Positions 51,187-60,533 of a stretch of DNA of 64,000 nucleotides are shown here, one piece after another (position 1 is the first letter of the stretch; each line of letters opens with the position of its first letter). The notes beneath the pieces were generated by a model. It made no database searches. It saw only the letters and a list, made by a program, of their open reading frames with translations, and was not told the origin of the DNA. Source of the stretch: Actinacidiphila acididurans (GTDB taxonomy: Bacteria > Actinomycetota > Actinomycetes > Streptomycetales > Streptomycetaceae); NCBI RefSeq assembly GCF_016918855.1, contig NZ_JADKYB010000003.1, positions 124,001 to 188,000 of the forward strand. The letters are read 5' to 3'. The translations under genes and the position numbers were made by a program.

Positions 51187-51870
51187 GTGACGACCTTGGC
51201 ACTCATCGGCAGTGGACACATCGGAAGCACCTTGGCCCGTCTGGCGGTCGACGCCGGGCTGGACGTGGTGGTCAGCAACTCGCGCGGGCCGGAGACGCTG
51301 CAGGACCTGGTCGCGGAGCTCGGGCCGCGGGCCCGGGCGGCGACCGCGGAGGCGGCGGCCGCCTCGGGAGACATCGTGGTGGTGTCGGTCCCGGTCCGGG
51401 CCGTACCGGAGATTCCGCGCGAGCCTCTTGTAGGGAAGACCGTGATCGACACCGGCAACTACTACCCGCAGCGCGACGGGCAGATCCCGGAACTGGACTC
51501 CGGCGAGCTGACGCACAGTGAACTGCTCCAGCGTCACCTGCCCGACTCCGGCGTGGTGAAGGCGTTCAACAACATCTACTTCGCCCACCTGGGCGACCTG
51601 GCCCGGCCGGCGGGTACGCCGGACCGTACCGCCCTGCCGATCGCCGGCGACAACGCGGACGCCAAGCGGCGCGCCACCGAGTTGCTGTCCACGTTGGGAT
51701 ACGACGTGGTGGACGCCGGGCCGCTCGCAGAGGGCCGCCGCTTCCAGCCGGGCACCCCGGCCTACGGCGTGCCCTACTCGGACAGCAAGACCAAGGACTT
51801 CGCGGGACGGCCGGCGGGCCCGGCGCCGGCGGCGGACATCAGGGCGGCGCTGGCGGCGGCCGGGGACTGA
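51187..51870 (+). CDS. NADP/F420-type dinucleotide-binding reductase (NAD-binding domain 2)
   Basis: This 227-aa protein starts directly with a Rossmann motif (LALIGSGHIGSTLARLAVDAG) followed by VVSNSRGPET, the arrangement of NADPH:F420 oxidoreductase-like proteins, where the Ser-Arg after the second strand favours NADP. The conserved VIDTGNYYP and VVKAFNNIYF segments are also present. It probably transfers hydride between NADP and a partner such as F420, though many family members have unknown substrates. GTG 51187 is preferred because the frame upstream has no function. Confidence 0.85.
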   Translation: MTTLALIGSGHIGSTLARLAVDAGLDVVVSNSRGPETLQDLVAELGPRARAATAEAAAASGDIVVVSVPVRAVPEIPREPLVGKTVIDTGNYYPQRDGQIPELDSGELTHSELLQRHLPDSGVVKAFNNIYFAHLGDLARPAGTPDRTALPIAGDNADAKRRATELLSTLGYDVVDAGPLAEGRRFQPGTPAYGVPYSDSKTKDFAGRPAGPAPAADIRAALAAAGD

Positions 51871-52153
51871 CCGGGGCCCCGCCTGCGGGAATGCGAGCCA
51901 CGAGGGGACGGCCGGACAGGTCGGAGCCGCGATGGTGCCCCGCCGCACCGGAGGGGAAGTGCGGCGGGGCATTTCCCAGAGGGTGCGGGACAGAGTTGCA
52001 CCGGATGGGCCGCGCGTCCATACGCCGATCGGCCCGGATGACACGTGCCGACGGGTCATCGGCGCCGCGACCGGTCCGTCCGCATCCGGCGGTATCGTGC
52101 GGAAACCCCCGTATCGGAGGCCGCGCGAACGTCGGACGAGGAAGGGCGGCACC

Positions 52154-52672
52154 GTGCCGGACAGCCTGGACCAGCCCCCGGCCGCCGGCGCGTCGCGCCA
52201 GGCCCTGCAGCGGGTGCTGTTCGGCGGGGTGTACGGAACGGTGCTCGCCAGCTCCCTGGCGTCCGCGCTCGACCACGACACCGGCCAGCCCAATCCCGGG
52301 TACGACGCGCTGTGGATCATGGTGGCGGCCCTGGCCGCGGCCGCCTCGCACGGCTACGCGCACGCCATCGCCCACTGGACGCCGGGCGGACGGAAGACCA
52401 CGGTCGAGGCCGCCCGGTCGGTGGTCACCGAATGGCCCCTGGTCGCCGCCGCGGTGCCCACGGTGGCCGTGCTGCTGGGCTCCTGGGCGGGCTGGTGGAG
52501 CGAGGCGGGCGGGATCGGCGTGGCCCTGCTGCTGAACACCGCCGCGCTGTTCGGGTGGGGGCTGTGGGCGGCCCGGTCGGCGGGCCAGGGCTGGGCGCGG
52601 GCCTGCCGGGTCGGCGCGGTGGACCTGCTGCTCGGCCTGCTCATCGTGGCCGTGAACGCGCTGAGCCACTGA
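52154..52672 (+). CDS. Small integral membrane protein
   Basis: This 172-aa protein has about four hydrophobic helices (FGGVYGTVLASSLASAL, ALWIMVAALAAAASHG, WPLVAAAVPTVAVLLG and IGVALLLNTAALFGWG, plus a C-terminal VDLLLGLLIVAVNAL). A histidine-containing SHGYAHAIAHW stretch lies at the second helix. Similar proteins are common and uncharacterised in Streptomyces. GTG 52154 has GAGGAAGG upstream. No partner gene is evident. Confidence 0.78.
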   Translation: MPDSLDQPPAAGASRQALQRVLFGGVYGTVLASSLASALDHDTGQPNPGYDALWIMVAALAAAASHGYAHAIAHWTPGGRKTTVEAARSVVTEWPLVAAAVPTVAVLLGSWAGWWSEAGGIGVALLLNTAALFGWGLWAARSAGQGWARACRVGAVDLLLGLLIVAVNALSH

Positions 52673-52693
52673 GCCGGGCCTTGCCCCCGCACG

Positions 52694-53617
52694 TCACGCC
52701 TGCTGTTGCAGGGCGGTCAATCGGCGGCGGGCGGCGGCGAGGGAGTGGCCCCGGGGAGCGTTGTGCCACGGGTCGGTCCGCAGGAGCTCGTCCGCGCGGG
52801 ACAGCGTCCAGCGTCGCGGCGTCAGATCCGGGTCCTCGATGTCGTCCCAGGCCAGGGGCGCTGCGATGGGCGCGCCGGGCAGCGGCCGGAGGCTGTAGGG
52901 GGCGACGGCGGTCTGCGCGTAGGCGTTGCGCTGGACGTCCACGTACAGCCGGCCCGCGCGGGCGGCCTTGCGCGGCTCGATGGTGAGGGCGTCGGGGCGG
53001 CGGGCCACGAGCAGTTCGGCGACGTCATGGGCGAAGGCGCGCGCTTGGTCGAAGTCGGCGCCGCCCCCGGTGTCGAGCGGGATCACGGCGTGCAGGCCGC
53101 GCGAGCCGGTCGACATCAGCAGGGACGGCAGCTCGAGGTCCCGCAGCACATCGCGCAGCAGTAGCGCGGCCTGCCGTACCGGGGCGAAGTCCGCGTCCGG
53201 CGGGTCGAGGTCGAAGACGATCCGGTCGGGTCGGTCCGGGTGGTCGGCGGTGGACAGGAAACGGTGGAAGGTCGTGCAGTTCTGGCCGACCAGATACGCC
53301 AGGGTCGCGGTGTCGTCGCACACCGCGTACCGGACGCTGCCGCCGCCCTGCTTGGGCAGCTCCACCCGCCGTATCCAGTCCGGGAAGGAGTCGGGCACGT
53401 CCTTCTGCATGAAGCCCGGATCGTCGGTCCCGCTCGGATGGCGTTCCAGCATCAGCGGCCGTCCGCGCAGGTGGGGCAGCATCCTGCGGGCAACCGTGCG
53501 GTAGTAGCCGACCAGATCGGCCTTGGTCAGGCCGTCCCCGGGGAACAGCACCTTGTTCGGGTGGGTGATCCGGACCGGGTGACCGCCGAGCCGGACGGTC
53601 ATCGGCTGGGTCGTCAT
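52694..53617 (-). CDS. LigD-type DNA polymerase/primase domain protein
   Basis: This 307-aa stand-alone archaeo-eukaryotic-primase-like polymerase of the LigD POL family starts with the usual ITHPNKVLFPGDGLTK and has PLMLERHPSG, the catalytic FDLDPPDADF (two Asp of DxD type), STGSRGLHAVIPL and PRRWTLSRADE. LigD polymerases fill gaps with ribonucleotides in Ku-dependent end joining. The ligase and phosphoesterase domains are absent, and neither ku nor a ligase gene is adjacent. ATG 53617 has GGGAGG upstream. Confidence 0.9.
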   Translation of the reverse strand: MTTQPMTVRLGGHPVRITHPNKVLFPGDGLTKADLVGYYRTVARRMLPHLRGRPLMLERHPSGTDDPGFMQKDVPDSFPDWIRRVELPKQGGGSVRYAVCDDTATLAYLVGQNCTTFHRFLSTADHPDRPDRIVFDLDPPDADFAPVRQAALLLRDVLRDLELPSLLMSTGSRGLHAVIPLDTGGGADFDQARAFAHDVAELLVARRPDALTIEPRKAARAGRLYVDVQRNAYAQTAVAPYSLRPLPGAPIAAPLAWDDIEDPDLTPRRWTLSRADELLRTDPWHNAPRGHSLAAARRRLTALQQQA

Positions 53618-53672
53618 CGCGCCTCCCGTCGGGTTGTCCGTAAGACCTGCGCCGCGGCCGCCGCGCGGGGAG

Positions 53673-54026
53673 TCACAGCCGCTGCTCGCCGTTGGCGGCG
53701 GGCACGGCACGGGCTTCCTCGACCGAATCGTGGAGCTTCAGGACGGCGTCCAGCCCCACCATTTCGATGAGCCGCCGCAGCGCGGGCCGCGGCGCCGCGA
53801 CGCGCAGGTCCGTGGTGCGCGCGACATCGATCAGGATGCGGAGGAAGCTGGAATCGCCGAATGTGATGTCAGCGGCGTCCAGAATCACCACCGGGCTGCT
53901 CGCCGCGGCGGCCCGCAGCCGGTTGGCCAGAGGCTCCAGGTTCGACAGGTCCAGGTCGCCCTGGGCCCGTACGACCGCGGTGGCGGATACGGCGGGGCGA
54001 GGGCTCGACGGGTCATGAGTCACCAT
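53673..54026 (-). CDS. STAS-domain anti-anti-sigma factor
   Basis: This 117-aa single STAS domain has DAADITFGDSSFLRIL containing the serine that is phosphorylated in SpoIIAA/RsbV-type antagonists. It would bind an anti-sigma factor such as an RsbW-like ATPase and free its sigma factor. It precedes the LigD-type gene by 55 bp on the same strand. The sigma and anti-sigma genes at 28-29 kb are far away, so pairing is unproven. Confidence 0.88.
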   Translation of the reverse strand: MVTHDPSSPRPAVSATAVVRAQGDLDLSNLEPLANRLRAAAASSPVVILDAADITFGDSSFLRILIDVARTTDLRVAAPRPALRRLIEMVGLDAVLKLHDSVEEARAVPAANGEQRL

Positions 54027-54267
54027 GGCGCACAGTTGCCCCCGTATCTCCGGATCATGCGTCGTATTCCGGCCTCCGATGGCGGAGCTTCACCTACCGG
54101 CGGGTGGGCAGAAGCGTCCGCAGCGGGGTGCGAGGCGGTCGCCCGGGGCGACCTGTGACCGGCAGCTCCGCACCGCCCGACGCATCACCGCAGCACATGA
54201 CCGCAACGCACGACATCAACGCATCACCGTGGAAACGCAGCACCGTGCACCGGAAGGAAGGCGAACC

Positions 54268-55281
54268 ATGCCCGAGACCGTCGTGATCACCGGAGCCAGC
54301 GGGGGCATCGGGCGGGCCACGGCCCGCGAGTTCGCCCGCCGGGGAGCCCGGATCGGGCTGCTCGCCCGCGGGCGTACCGGGCTGGAGGCCGCCGCCGCCG
54401 AGGTGCGGGAGCTGGGCGGGCAGGCACTCGTCGTGCCCACCGACGTCGCCGATCACGCCGCGGTCGCCGCGGCCGCCGACGCGGTGGAGGAGCGGTTCGG
54501 TCCCGTCGACATCTGGGTCAATGTCGCCTTCACCTCGGTCTTCGCGCCGTTCACCGAGATCGAGCCGGCCGAGTTCCGGCGGGTGACCGAGGTGAGCTAC
54601 CTGGGCTTCGTCAACGGCACCCGGGAAGCGCTCTCCCGCATGCTGCCCCGGGACCGCGGCACGATCGTGCAGGTCGGCTCGGCGCTCGGCGAGCGCTCCA
54701 TCCCGTTGCAGTCCGCGTACTGCGGGGCCAAGCACGCCGTCAACGGCTTCACCTCGTCGGTGCGCACCGAGCTCATGCACAGCGGGAGCAATGTACGGAT
54801 CACGGTGGTGCAGATGCCGGCCGTGAACACCCCGCAGTTCTCCTGGGTGCTCTCCCGCCTGCCCCGCCACCCCCAGCCGGTCCCGCCCATCTACCAGCCC
54901 GAGGTGGCCGCGCGCGCCGTGGTGCACGCGGCCCGCCATCCCCGGCGCAAGCAGTACTACGTCGGCGCCTCCACGGTGGCCACCATCCTCGCCAACCGGA
55001 TCGCCGCCGGGCTGCTCGACCGCTACCTGGCGCGTACGGGCTACGACGCGCAGCAGACGGCGGAACCGGTCAAGCCGAACCGGCCGCACAACCTGTGGCA
55101 GCCGCTGGACGGGACCTCCGGCGCTGCGCACGATTTCGGCGCCCACGGCATCTTCGACGACCGCTCGCACCCCCGCTCGCCCCAGACCCGGGCCGCCCGG
55201 CACACCTCCGCCGCCCTGGCCGCCACCGCCGCCGCGGGGATCGCCGCGGCCGCCGGGGCCGCGCGCCGCAAACGCGCCTGA
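54268..55281 (+). CDS. Short-chain dehydrogenase/reductase with C-terminal hydrophobic tail
   Basis: This 337-aa classical SDR has the cofactor motif TGASGGIGRA, the NV-type strand (WVNVAFTSVF in place of NNAG), catalytic Ser in QVGSALGERS and YCGAKHA (Tyr-x-x-x-Lys). The C-terminal ~90 residues exceed the normal SDR and end in an Ala/Gly-rich hydrophobic segment followed by ARRKRA, like a membrane anchor with a basic cytosolic end. ATG 54268 has GGAAGGAAG upstream. Substrate is unknown. Confidence 0.88.
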   Translation: MPETVVITGASGGIGRATAREFARRGARIGLLARGRTGLEAAAAEVRELGGQALVVPTDVADHAAVAAAADAVEERFGPVDIWVNVAFTSVFAPFTEIEPAEFRRVTEVSYLGFVNGTREALSRMLPRDRGTIVQVGSALGERSIPLQSAYCGAKHAVNGFTSSVRTELMHSGSNVRITVVQMPAVNTPQFSWVLSRLPRHPQPVPPIYQPEVAARAVVHAARHPRRKQYYVGASTVATILANRIAAGLLDRYLARTGYDAQQTAEPVKPNRPHNLWQPLDGTSGAAHDFGAHGIFDDRSHPRSPQTRAARHTSAALAATAAAGIAAAAGAARRKRA

Positions 55282-55508
55282 CGAGACGCACCTGAGAGCG
55301 CGGTCCTCGGCGTCGCGGCGACGTATCGGCGGCTGCGGAGCGTGAGCAGTGACCGTAAGGCGTGGAATATCAGGATGCCGACCGGGCACGCGATCACTTG
55401 AGCGGGGCACGCGGCCCATCGGTCCGGTACCTCCCCCGCAGGCAGGGGCCGGACACGGCCCCGGGCCACTGATCGCGCCGGGACGGCAGCGCACCGGGAA
55501 GGGCCAGC

Positions 55509-58500
55509 ATGAGCATCCTTGAACGCTCCACCTCCACCCGCACCCTGGACGATGCCGCCCTGGAGGCGGCGCTGCGGGAGGAGGTGGACGGCGAGGTCCG
55601 GTTCGACGCGGGCAGCCGCGGCGCGTACGCCACGGACGGCTCGAACTACCGGCAGGTCCCGATCGGCGTCGTCGTGCCGCGCACGGTGGACGCCGGTGCC
55701 ACCGCGGTCGCGGTCTGCGCCCGGTTCGGTGCCCCGGTCCTCTCCCGCGGGGGTGGTACGAGCCTCGGCGGCCAGTGCACCAACACCGCCGTGGTCATCG
55801 ACTGGACCAAGTACTGCGACCGCCTCGTCTCGGTGGACGCCGAGGCCCGTACCTGCGTGGTCGAGCCGGGCATCGTGCTGGACGAACTGAACCGGCGGCT
55901 CGCCGGCCACGGGCTGATGTTCGGCCCCAAGCCGTCCACCCACAGCCACTGCGCGATCGGCGGCATGATCGGCAACAACTCCTGCGGCGCCTCCGCCCAG
56001 GCGTACGGCAAGACCGTCGACAACGTGCGCCGCCTGGAGATCCTCACCTACGACGGAGTGCGCTGCTGGGTCGGCCCGACCTCGCCGGAGGAGTACGAGG
56101 CGATCGCCGCGATGGGCGACCGCCGCGCGGAACTCTACGCCGGCCTGCGGAACATCGCCGACGAGTACCTGGCCGACATCCGCCGCGGATACCCGCAGAT
56201 TCCCCGGCGCGTCTCGGGATACAACCTGGACGACCTGCTGCCCGAGAAGGGCTTCAACGTGGCCCGCGGCCTCGTGGGCAGCGAGGGCACCCTGGTCACC
56301 GTGCTGCGCGCCGAGCTCGAGCTGGTGCCCGTGCCCCCGGCCGACGCCATGATCGTGCTCGGCTACCCGGACATCTGCGCCGCCGCCGACGATGTGCCGC
56401 GCATTCTGGAGCACAGCTCGCCGGCCCAGCTCGAAGCCCTCGACGACCGCATGGCCCAGCTCATGCGGGAGGAGGGCAGCCACCTGGAGTCCCTGCGCAC
56501 CTTCCCCGAGGGCAAGAGCTGGCTGCTGCTCCAGTTCACCGGCGAGGACCAGAAGGACGCCGACCGGCAGGCGGACGACCTGCTGCGGGCGCTGGGCCGC
56601 ACGCCGGGGGATCCCACCGTCGCCCGCTCCGACGACACCCAGCGCGAACAGCGCATGCTGCGGGCCCGCGAGGCCGGCCTCGGCGTCACCGCGCGCCCGC
56701 CGGACGAGCGCGAGACCTGGGAGGGCTGGGAGGACTCCGCGGTGCCGCCGGACCGGCTCGGCGACTATCTGCGCGACCTGAAGCGGCTGTTCACCGAATT
56801 CGGCTACGACCACCCGTCGCTCTACGGGCACTTCGGGCAGGGCTGTGTGCACACCCGGATCCCGTTCCAGCTGCGCACCGCCGAAGGGGTCGCCGATTTC
56901 AGGGAGTTCCTGCGCCGGGCCGCCGAGCTCGTCGCCTCCTACGGCGGCTCGCTGTCCGGCGAGCACGGCGACGGCCAGGCGCGGGGCGAACTGCTCCCGA
57001 CGATGTTCGGCGAACGGCTCGTGCAGGCCTTCGGTGAGCTGAAGGGCCTGTTCGACCCGGACAACCGGATGAATCCCGGCAAGGTCGTCGCGCCGAACCC
57101 GGTGGACGGTCAGCTGCGGCTGGGACCGCGGTGGCGGCCGCGCGACGACTCCGACGCCCGGTTCGGGTACCCCGAGGACGGCCACTCCTTCAACACGGCC
57201 GTCATGCGGTGTGTCGGGGTGGGGAACTGCCGCACCCATGAGGGCGGGGTGATGTGCCCTTCGTACCGGGCCACGGGGGAGGAGGAGCACTCCACGCGGG
57301 GCCGGGCCCGGTTGCTGTTCGAGATGATCGGCGGTCACGCGGACTCGCCGGTCTCCGACGGCTGGCGTTCGACGGAGGTCCGGGACGCCCTGGACCTGTG
57401 CCTGGCCTGCAAGGGCTGCAAGTCGGACTGCCCGGTCGGGGTGGACATGGCGACGTACAAGGCGGAGTTCCTGTCCCATCACTACGAGGGCAGGTTGCGG
57501 CCGGCGGCTCATTACGCCCTGGGATGGCTGCCGTTGTGGGCGCGCGCTGCCTCGATCGCGCCGGGCGTGGCCAACACCGCACTGCGCGCCCCGGGAATCG
57601 CCCGGCTCGGCAAGCGCCTGGCCGGAGTGGCCGACCGGGACGCCCCGCTGTTCGCCGACGAGCCGTTCCTCGCCTGGTGGCGTGCGCGCGGCACTGCGGA
57701 GCCGGACCCGGCCGATCCGCGCACGGTGGTGCTGTGGCCCGACACCTTCAGTACGTACTTCCATCCGTCCGTGGCCAGGTCCGCGGTCCGGGTGCTGGAG
57801 GACGCCGGATTCCGCGTCACGGTGCCCACCCAAGCGGTGTGCTGCGGGCTGACCTGGATCTCCACCGGCCAACTCGGCATCGCCGAGCGGGTGTTGAAGC
57901 GGACCCTGAACGTACTGCGGCCGTGGATCGAGGCAGGTACCCCGGTGGTGGGGCTGGAGCCGTCGTGCACCGCCGTCTTCCGGTCCGACGCCCCGGAGCT
58001 GATGCCGGACGACGAAGACGTCAAGCGGCTGTCCGGGCAGTTCCTCACCTTCTCCGAACTGCTGCTGCGGCACGCGCCCGACGACTGGACGCCGCCCCGG
58101 CTGACCCGGGCGGCCACCGTGCAGACCCACTGCCACCAGCACGCCGTCACCAAGTTCGACGCCGACCGCGAGCTGATGCGCCGCGCCGGGCTGGACGCCG
58201 ACGTCCTGGACGAGGGCTGCTGCGGCCTGGCCGGCAACTTCGGCTTCGAACGCGGCCACCACGAACTGTCCATGAAGATCGCCGAGCAGGGTGTCCTGCC
58301 CGCGGTCCGCCGCACCGCCCCCGGCGCCCTGGTGATCGCCGACGGCTTCAGCTGCCGCACCCAGATCGAGGAGGGCGGCACCGGCCGCCGCGCCCTGCAC
58401 CTGGCCGAGGTCCTGGCCCTCGGCCTAGACGGACCCGCGCCCGCCGACCACCCCGAGAAAGCCGCCGCCCGCCCGGAGCCGCCCTCCAGGGTCCGGGCCG

Positions 58501-58586
58501 GCCTCGCCACGACGGCCGCGGCACTCGCGGCCGCCGGCGGCACCGCGGGCGCCGCCTACGCGCTGGCCCGCCGCGCCAGGCGATGA
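55509..58586 (+). CDS. FAD-binding and 4Fe-4S oxidoreductase (D-lactate dehydrogenase/GlcD-GlpC type)
   Basis: This 1025-aa fusion has an N-terminal PCMH FAD domain with SRGGGTSLGGQ and AIGGMIGNNSCGASAQ, then a lactate-oxidase C-terminal domain (SLSGEHGDGQARG). Two ferredoxin-like cysteine clusters follow (CVGVGNC...CPSY and CLACKGCKSDCP). A C-terminal CCG domain carries CCGLTW and CCGLAGNFGF. Such enzymes oxidise D-2-hydroxy acids and pass electrons toward the membrane. The end, an Ala/Gly-rich helix followed by ARRARR, could be a membrane anchor and resembles the tail of the SDR encoded just upstream. Confidence 0.9.
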   Translation: MSILERSTSTRTLDDAALEAALREEVDGEVRFDAGSRGAYATDGSNYRQVPIGVVVPRTVDAGATAVAVCARFGAPVLSRGGGTSLGGQCTNTAVVIDWTKYCDRLVSVDAEARTCVVEPGIVLDELNRRLAGHGLMFGPKPSTHSHCAIGGMIGNNSCGASAQAYGKTVDNVRRLEILTYDGVRCWVGPTSPEEYEAIAAMGDRRAELYAGLRNIADEYLADIRRGYPQIPRRVSGYNLDDLLPEKGFNVARGLVGSEGTLVTVLRAELELVPVPPADAMIVLGYPDICAAADDVPRILEHSSPAQLEALDDRMAQLMREEGSHLESLRTFPEGKSWLLLQFTGEDQKDADRQADDLLRALGRTPGDPTVARSDDTQREQRMLRAREAGLGVTARPPDERETWEGWEDSAVPPDRLGDYLRDLKRLFTEFGYDHPSLYGHFGQGCVHTRIPFQLRTAEGVADFREFLRRAAELVASYGGSLSGEHGDGQARGELLPTMFGERLVQAFGELKGLFDPDNRMNPGKVVAPNPVDGQLRLGPRWRPRDDSDARFGYPEDGHSFNTAVMRCVGVGNCRTHEGGVMCPSYRATGEEEHSTRGRARLLFEMIGGHADSPVSDGWRSTEVRDALDLCLACKGCKSDCPVGVDMATYKAEFLSHHYEGRLRPAAHYALGWLPLWARAASIAPGVANTALRAPGIARLGKRLAGVADRDAPLFADEPFLAWWRARGTAEPDPADPRTVVLWPDTFSTYFHPSVARSAVRVLEDAGFRVTVPTQAVCCGLTWISTGQLGIAERVLKRTLNVLRPWIEAGTPVVGLEPSCTAVFRSDAPELMPDDEDVKRLSGQFLTFSELLLRHAPDDWTPPRLTRAATVQTHCHQHAVTKFDADRELMRRAGLDADVLDEGCCGLAGNFGFERGHHELSMKIAEQGVLPAVRRTAPGALVIADGFSCRTQIEEGGTGRRALHLAEVLALGLDGPAPADHPEKAAARPEPPSRVRAGLATTAAALAAAGGTAGAAYALARRARR

Positions 58587-58709
58587 CGCGGCGGCGATGA
58601 CGCGCCGGGCGACGACCGAACCCCCGAGCCACCCCGGCCCCGAGAGCCCGACGAAGTCCCACCAGAGCCTGACCAGAGCCCCCACGAGAGCCCCACGAGA
58701 GGAAGTCCC

Positions 58710-60533
58710 GTGTCGATCAAAGTCTCCGACCACATACTCCAGCGGCTGCGCGAATGGGACGTCCGGCATGTCTTCGCCTATCCCGGCGACGGCATCAACG
58801 GCCTGCTCGCGGCCTGGGGCCGGGCCGACAACAAACCGGAGTTCATCCAGGCCCGGCACGAGGAGATGGCCGCCTTCGAGGCCGTGGGCTACGCCAAGTT
58901 CTCCGGCCGGGTCGGCGTCTGCGCGGCCACCTCCGGCCCCGGCGCGATCCACCTGCTCAACGGCCTGTACGACGCCAAGCTCGACCACGTGCCGGTGGTC
59001 GCGATCGTCGGCCAGACCAACCGCAGCGCCATGGGCGGCAGTTACCAGCAGGAAGTCGATCTGCTGAGCCTCTACAAGGACGTGGCGGCCGACTACTGCG
59101 AAATGGTCACCGTCCCCGAGCAACTGCCCAACGTCATCGACCGGGCGATCCGCACCGCGTACACCAAGCGCACCGTGACCGCGGTCATCATCCCCGCCGA
59201 CGTCCAGGAACTCGACTACAGCGCCCCCACCCACGCCTTCAAGATGGTGCCCTCCAGCCTCGGCGTCGCCGACTACGCGCCGATGCCCGCCGACCGCGAC
59301 ATCGCGCACGCCGCCGAGATCCTCAACGCCGGCGAGAAGGTCGCCGTCCTCGTCGGCCAGGGCGCCCGGCGGTCCCGCGCCCAGGTCGAGGAGGTCGCGG
59401 ACGTGCTCGGCGCCGGCGTGGCCAAGGCACTGCTCGGCAAGGACGCGCTGCCCGACGACCTGCCGTACGTCACCGGCTCCATCGGGCTGCTCGGCACCCG
59501 CCCCTCGTACGAGATGATGCGTGACTGCGACACCCTGCTGGTGATCGGCTCCAGCTTCCCGTACACGCAGTTCATGCCGGAGTTCGGGCAGGCCCGCGCG
59601 GTGCAGATCGACATAGACCCGTTCATGGTGGGCCTGCGCTATCCGTTCGAGGTGAATCTGGTCGGGGACGCGGAGCAGACGCTGAAGGCGCTGCTGCCGC
59701 AGCTGGACCGGAAGAAGCACGGCGCCTGGCGCAAGACGATCGAGGCGAACACCGCCCGCTGGTGGGACGTCATGCAGCGGCGGGCCGCCGTCGACGCCGA
59801 CCCGGTCAACCCCGAATACGTCGTGCACGCGCTCGACGGGCTCCTGCCGGAGAACACCGTCATCGCCGCCGACTCCGGGTCCGCGGCCAACTGGTACGCC
59901 CGGCACCTGCGGATGCGCGGTGCCATGCGCGGTTCGCTGTCCGGCACCCTGGCCACTATGGGGCCGGGCGTGCCCTACGTCATCGGCGCGAAGTTCGCCC
60001 ACCCGGACAGCCCCGCGCTCGCCCTGGTCGGCGACGGCGCCATGCAGATGAACGGCATGGCCGAACTCGTCACCGCGGCCAAGTACTGGCGGCAGTGGGA
60101 GGACCCGCGGCTGATCGTCGCCGTGCTCAACAACCAGGACCTCAACCAGGTCACCTGGGAGATGCGGGCCATGGAGGGCGCACCGCAGTTCCTGCCCTCG
60201 CAGGCCATCCCGGACGTGCGCTACGCCGACTTCGCCCGTTCCGTCGGCCTGGACGGCATACGGATCGAGGAGCCCGGCGGGGTGCACGACGCCTGGCGGC
60301 AGGCCTTGGTCGCCGACCGGCCCTTCGTCATCGACTTCCGCACCGACCCGGCCGTGCCGCCCATTCCGCCGCACGCCACCTGGGACCAGATCGAGGCCGC
60401 GGCCTCAGCCGTCCTGCAGGGCGACAGCGACCGGGTCGGCATGGTCCGGCAGGGCGTCAAGGCGAAGATCCAGGAGATGCTGCCCGGCCGCCGGCACCGC
60501 GAGGACCGGCCGGGCGCCGGAGCCGGCGCGTGA
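58710..60533 (+). CDS. Thiamine diphosphate-dependent pyruvate oxidase/acetolactate synthase-like enzyme
   Basis: This 607-aa ThDP enzyme has the catalytic Glu in QARHEEMAAFEA, a central domain, and the cofactor motif GDGAMQMNG...NNQD in the C-terminal domain. It resembles the streptomycete pyruvate-oxidase-like branch of the acetolactate synthase family. A phosphate- or quinone-dependent reaction cannot be told from sequence. The GTG start at 58710 has GAGAGGAAG upstream. The stop overlaps the start of the enolase-superfamily gene (GTGA). Confidence 0.88.
   Translation: MSIKVSDHILQRLREWDVRHVFAYPGDGINGLLAAWGRADNKPEFIQARHEEMAAFEAVGYAKFSGRVGVCAATSGPGAIHLLNGLYDAKLDHVPVVAIVGQTNRSAMGGSYQQEVDLLSLYKDVAADYCEMVTVPEQLPNVIDRAIRTAYTKRTVTAVIIPADVQELDYSAPTHAFKMVPSSLGVADYAPMPADRDIAHAAEILNAGEKVAVLVGQGARRSRAQVEEVADVLGAGVAKALLGKDALPDDLPYVTGSIGLLGTRPSYEMMRDCDTLLVIGSSFPYTQFMPEFGQARAVQIDIDPFMVGLRYPFEVNLVGDAEQTLKALLPQLDRKKHGAWRKTIEANTARWWDVMQRRAAVDADPVNPEYVVHALDGLLPENTVIAADSGSAANWYARHLRMRGAMRGSLSGTLATMGPGVPYVIGAKFAHPDSPALALVGDGAMQMNGMAELVTAAKYWRQWEDPRLIVAVLNNQDLNQVTWEMRAMEGAPQFLPSQAIPDVRYADFARSVGLDGIRIEEPGGVHDAWRQALVADRPFVIDFRTDPAVPPIPPHATWDQIEAAASAVLQGDSDRVGMVRQGVKAKIQEMLPGRRHREDRPGAGAGA

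Noticed and set aside
50904..51521. 205-aa plus-strand frame before the reductase
   Set aside because: It overlaps the true reductase frame, which starts exactly at its Rossmann motif, and has no domain of its own.
55041..58400. 1119-aa minus-strand open frame
   Set aside because: It lies opposite the FAD/Fe-S oxidoreductase, whose motifs are complete. The antisense product has no recognisable domain.
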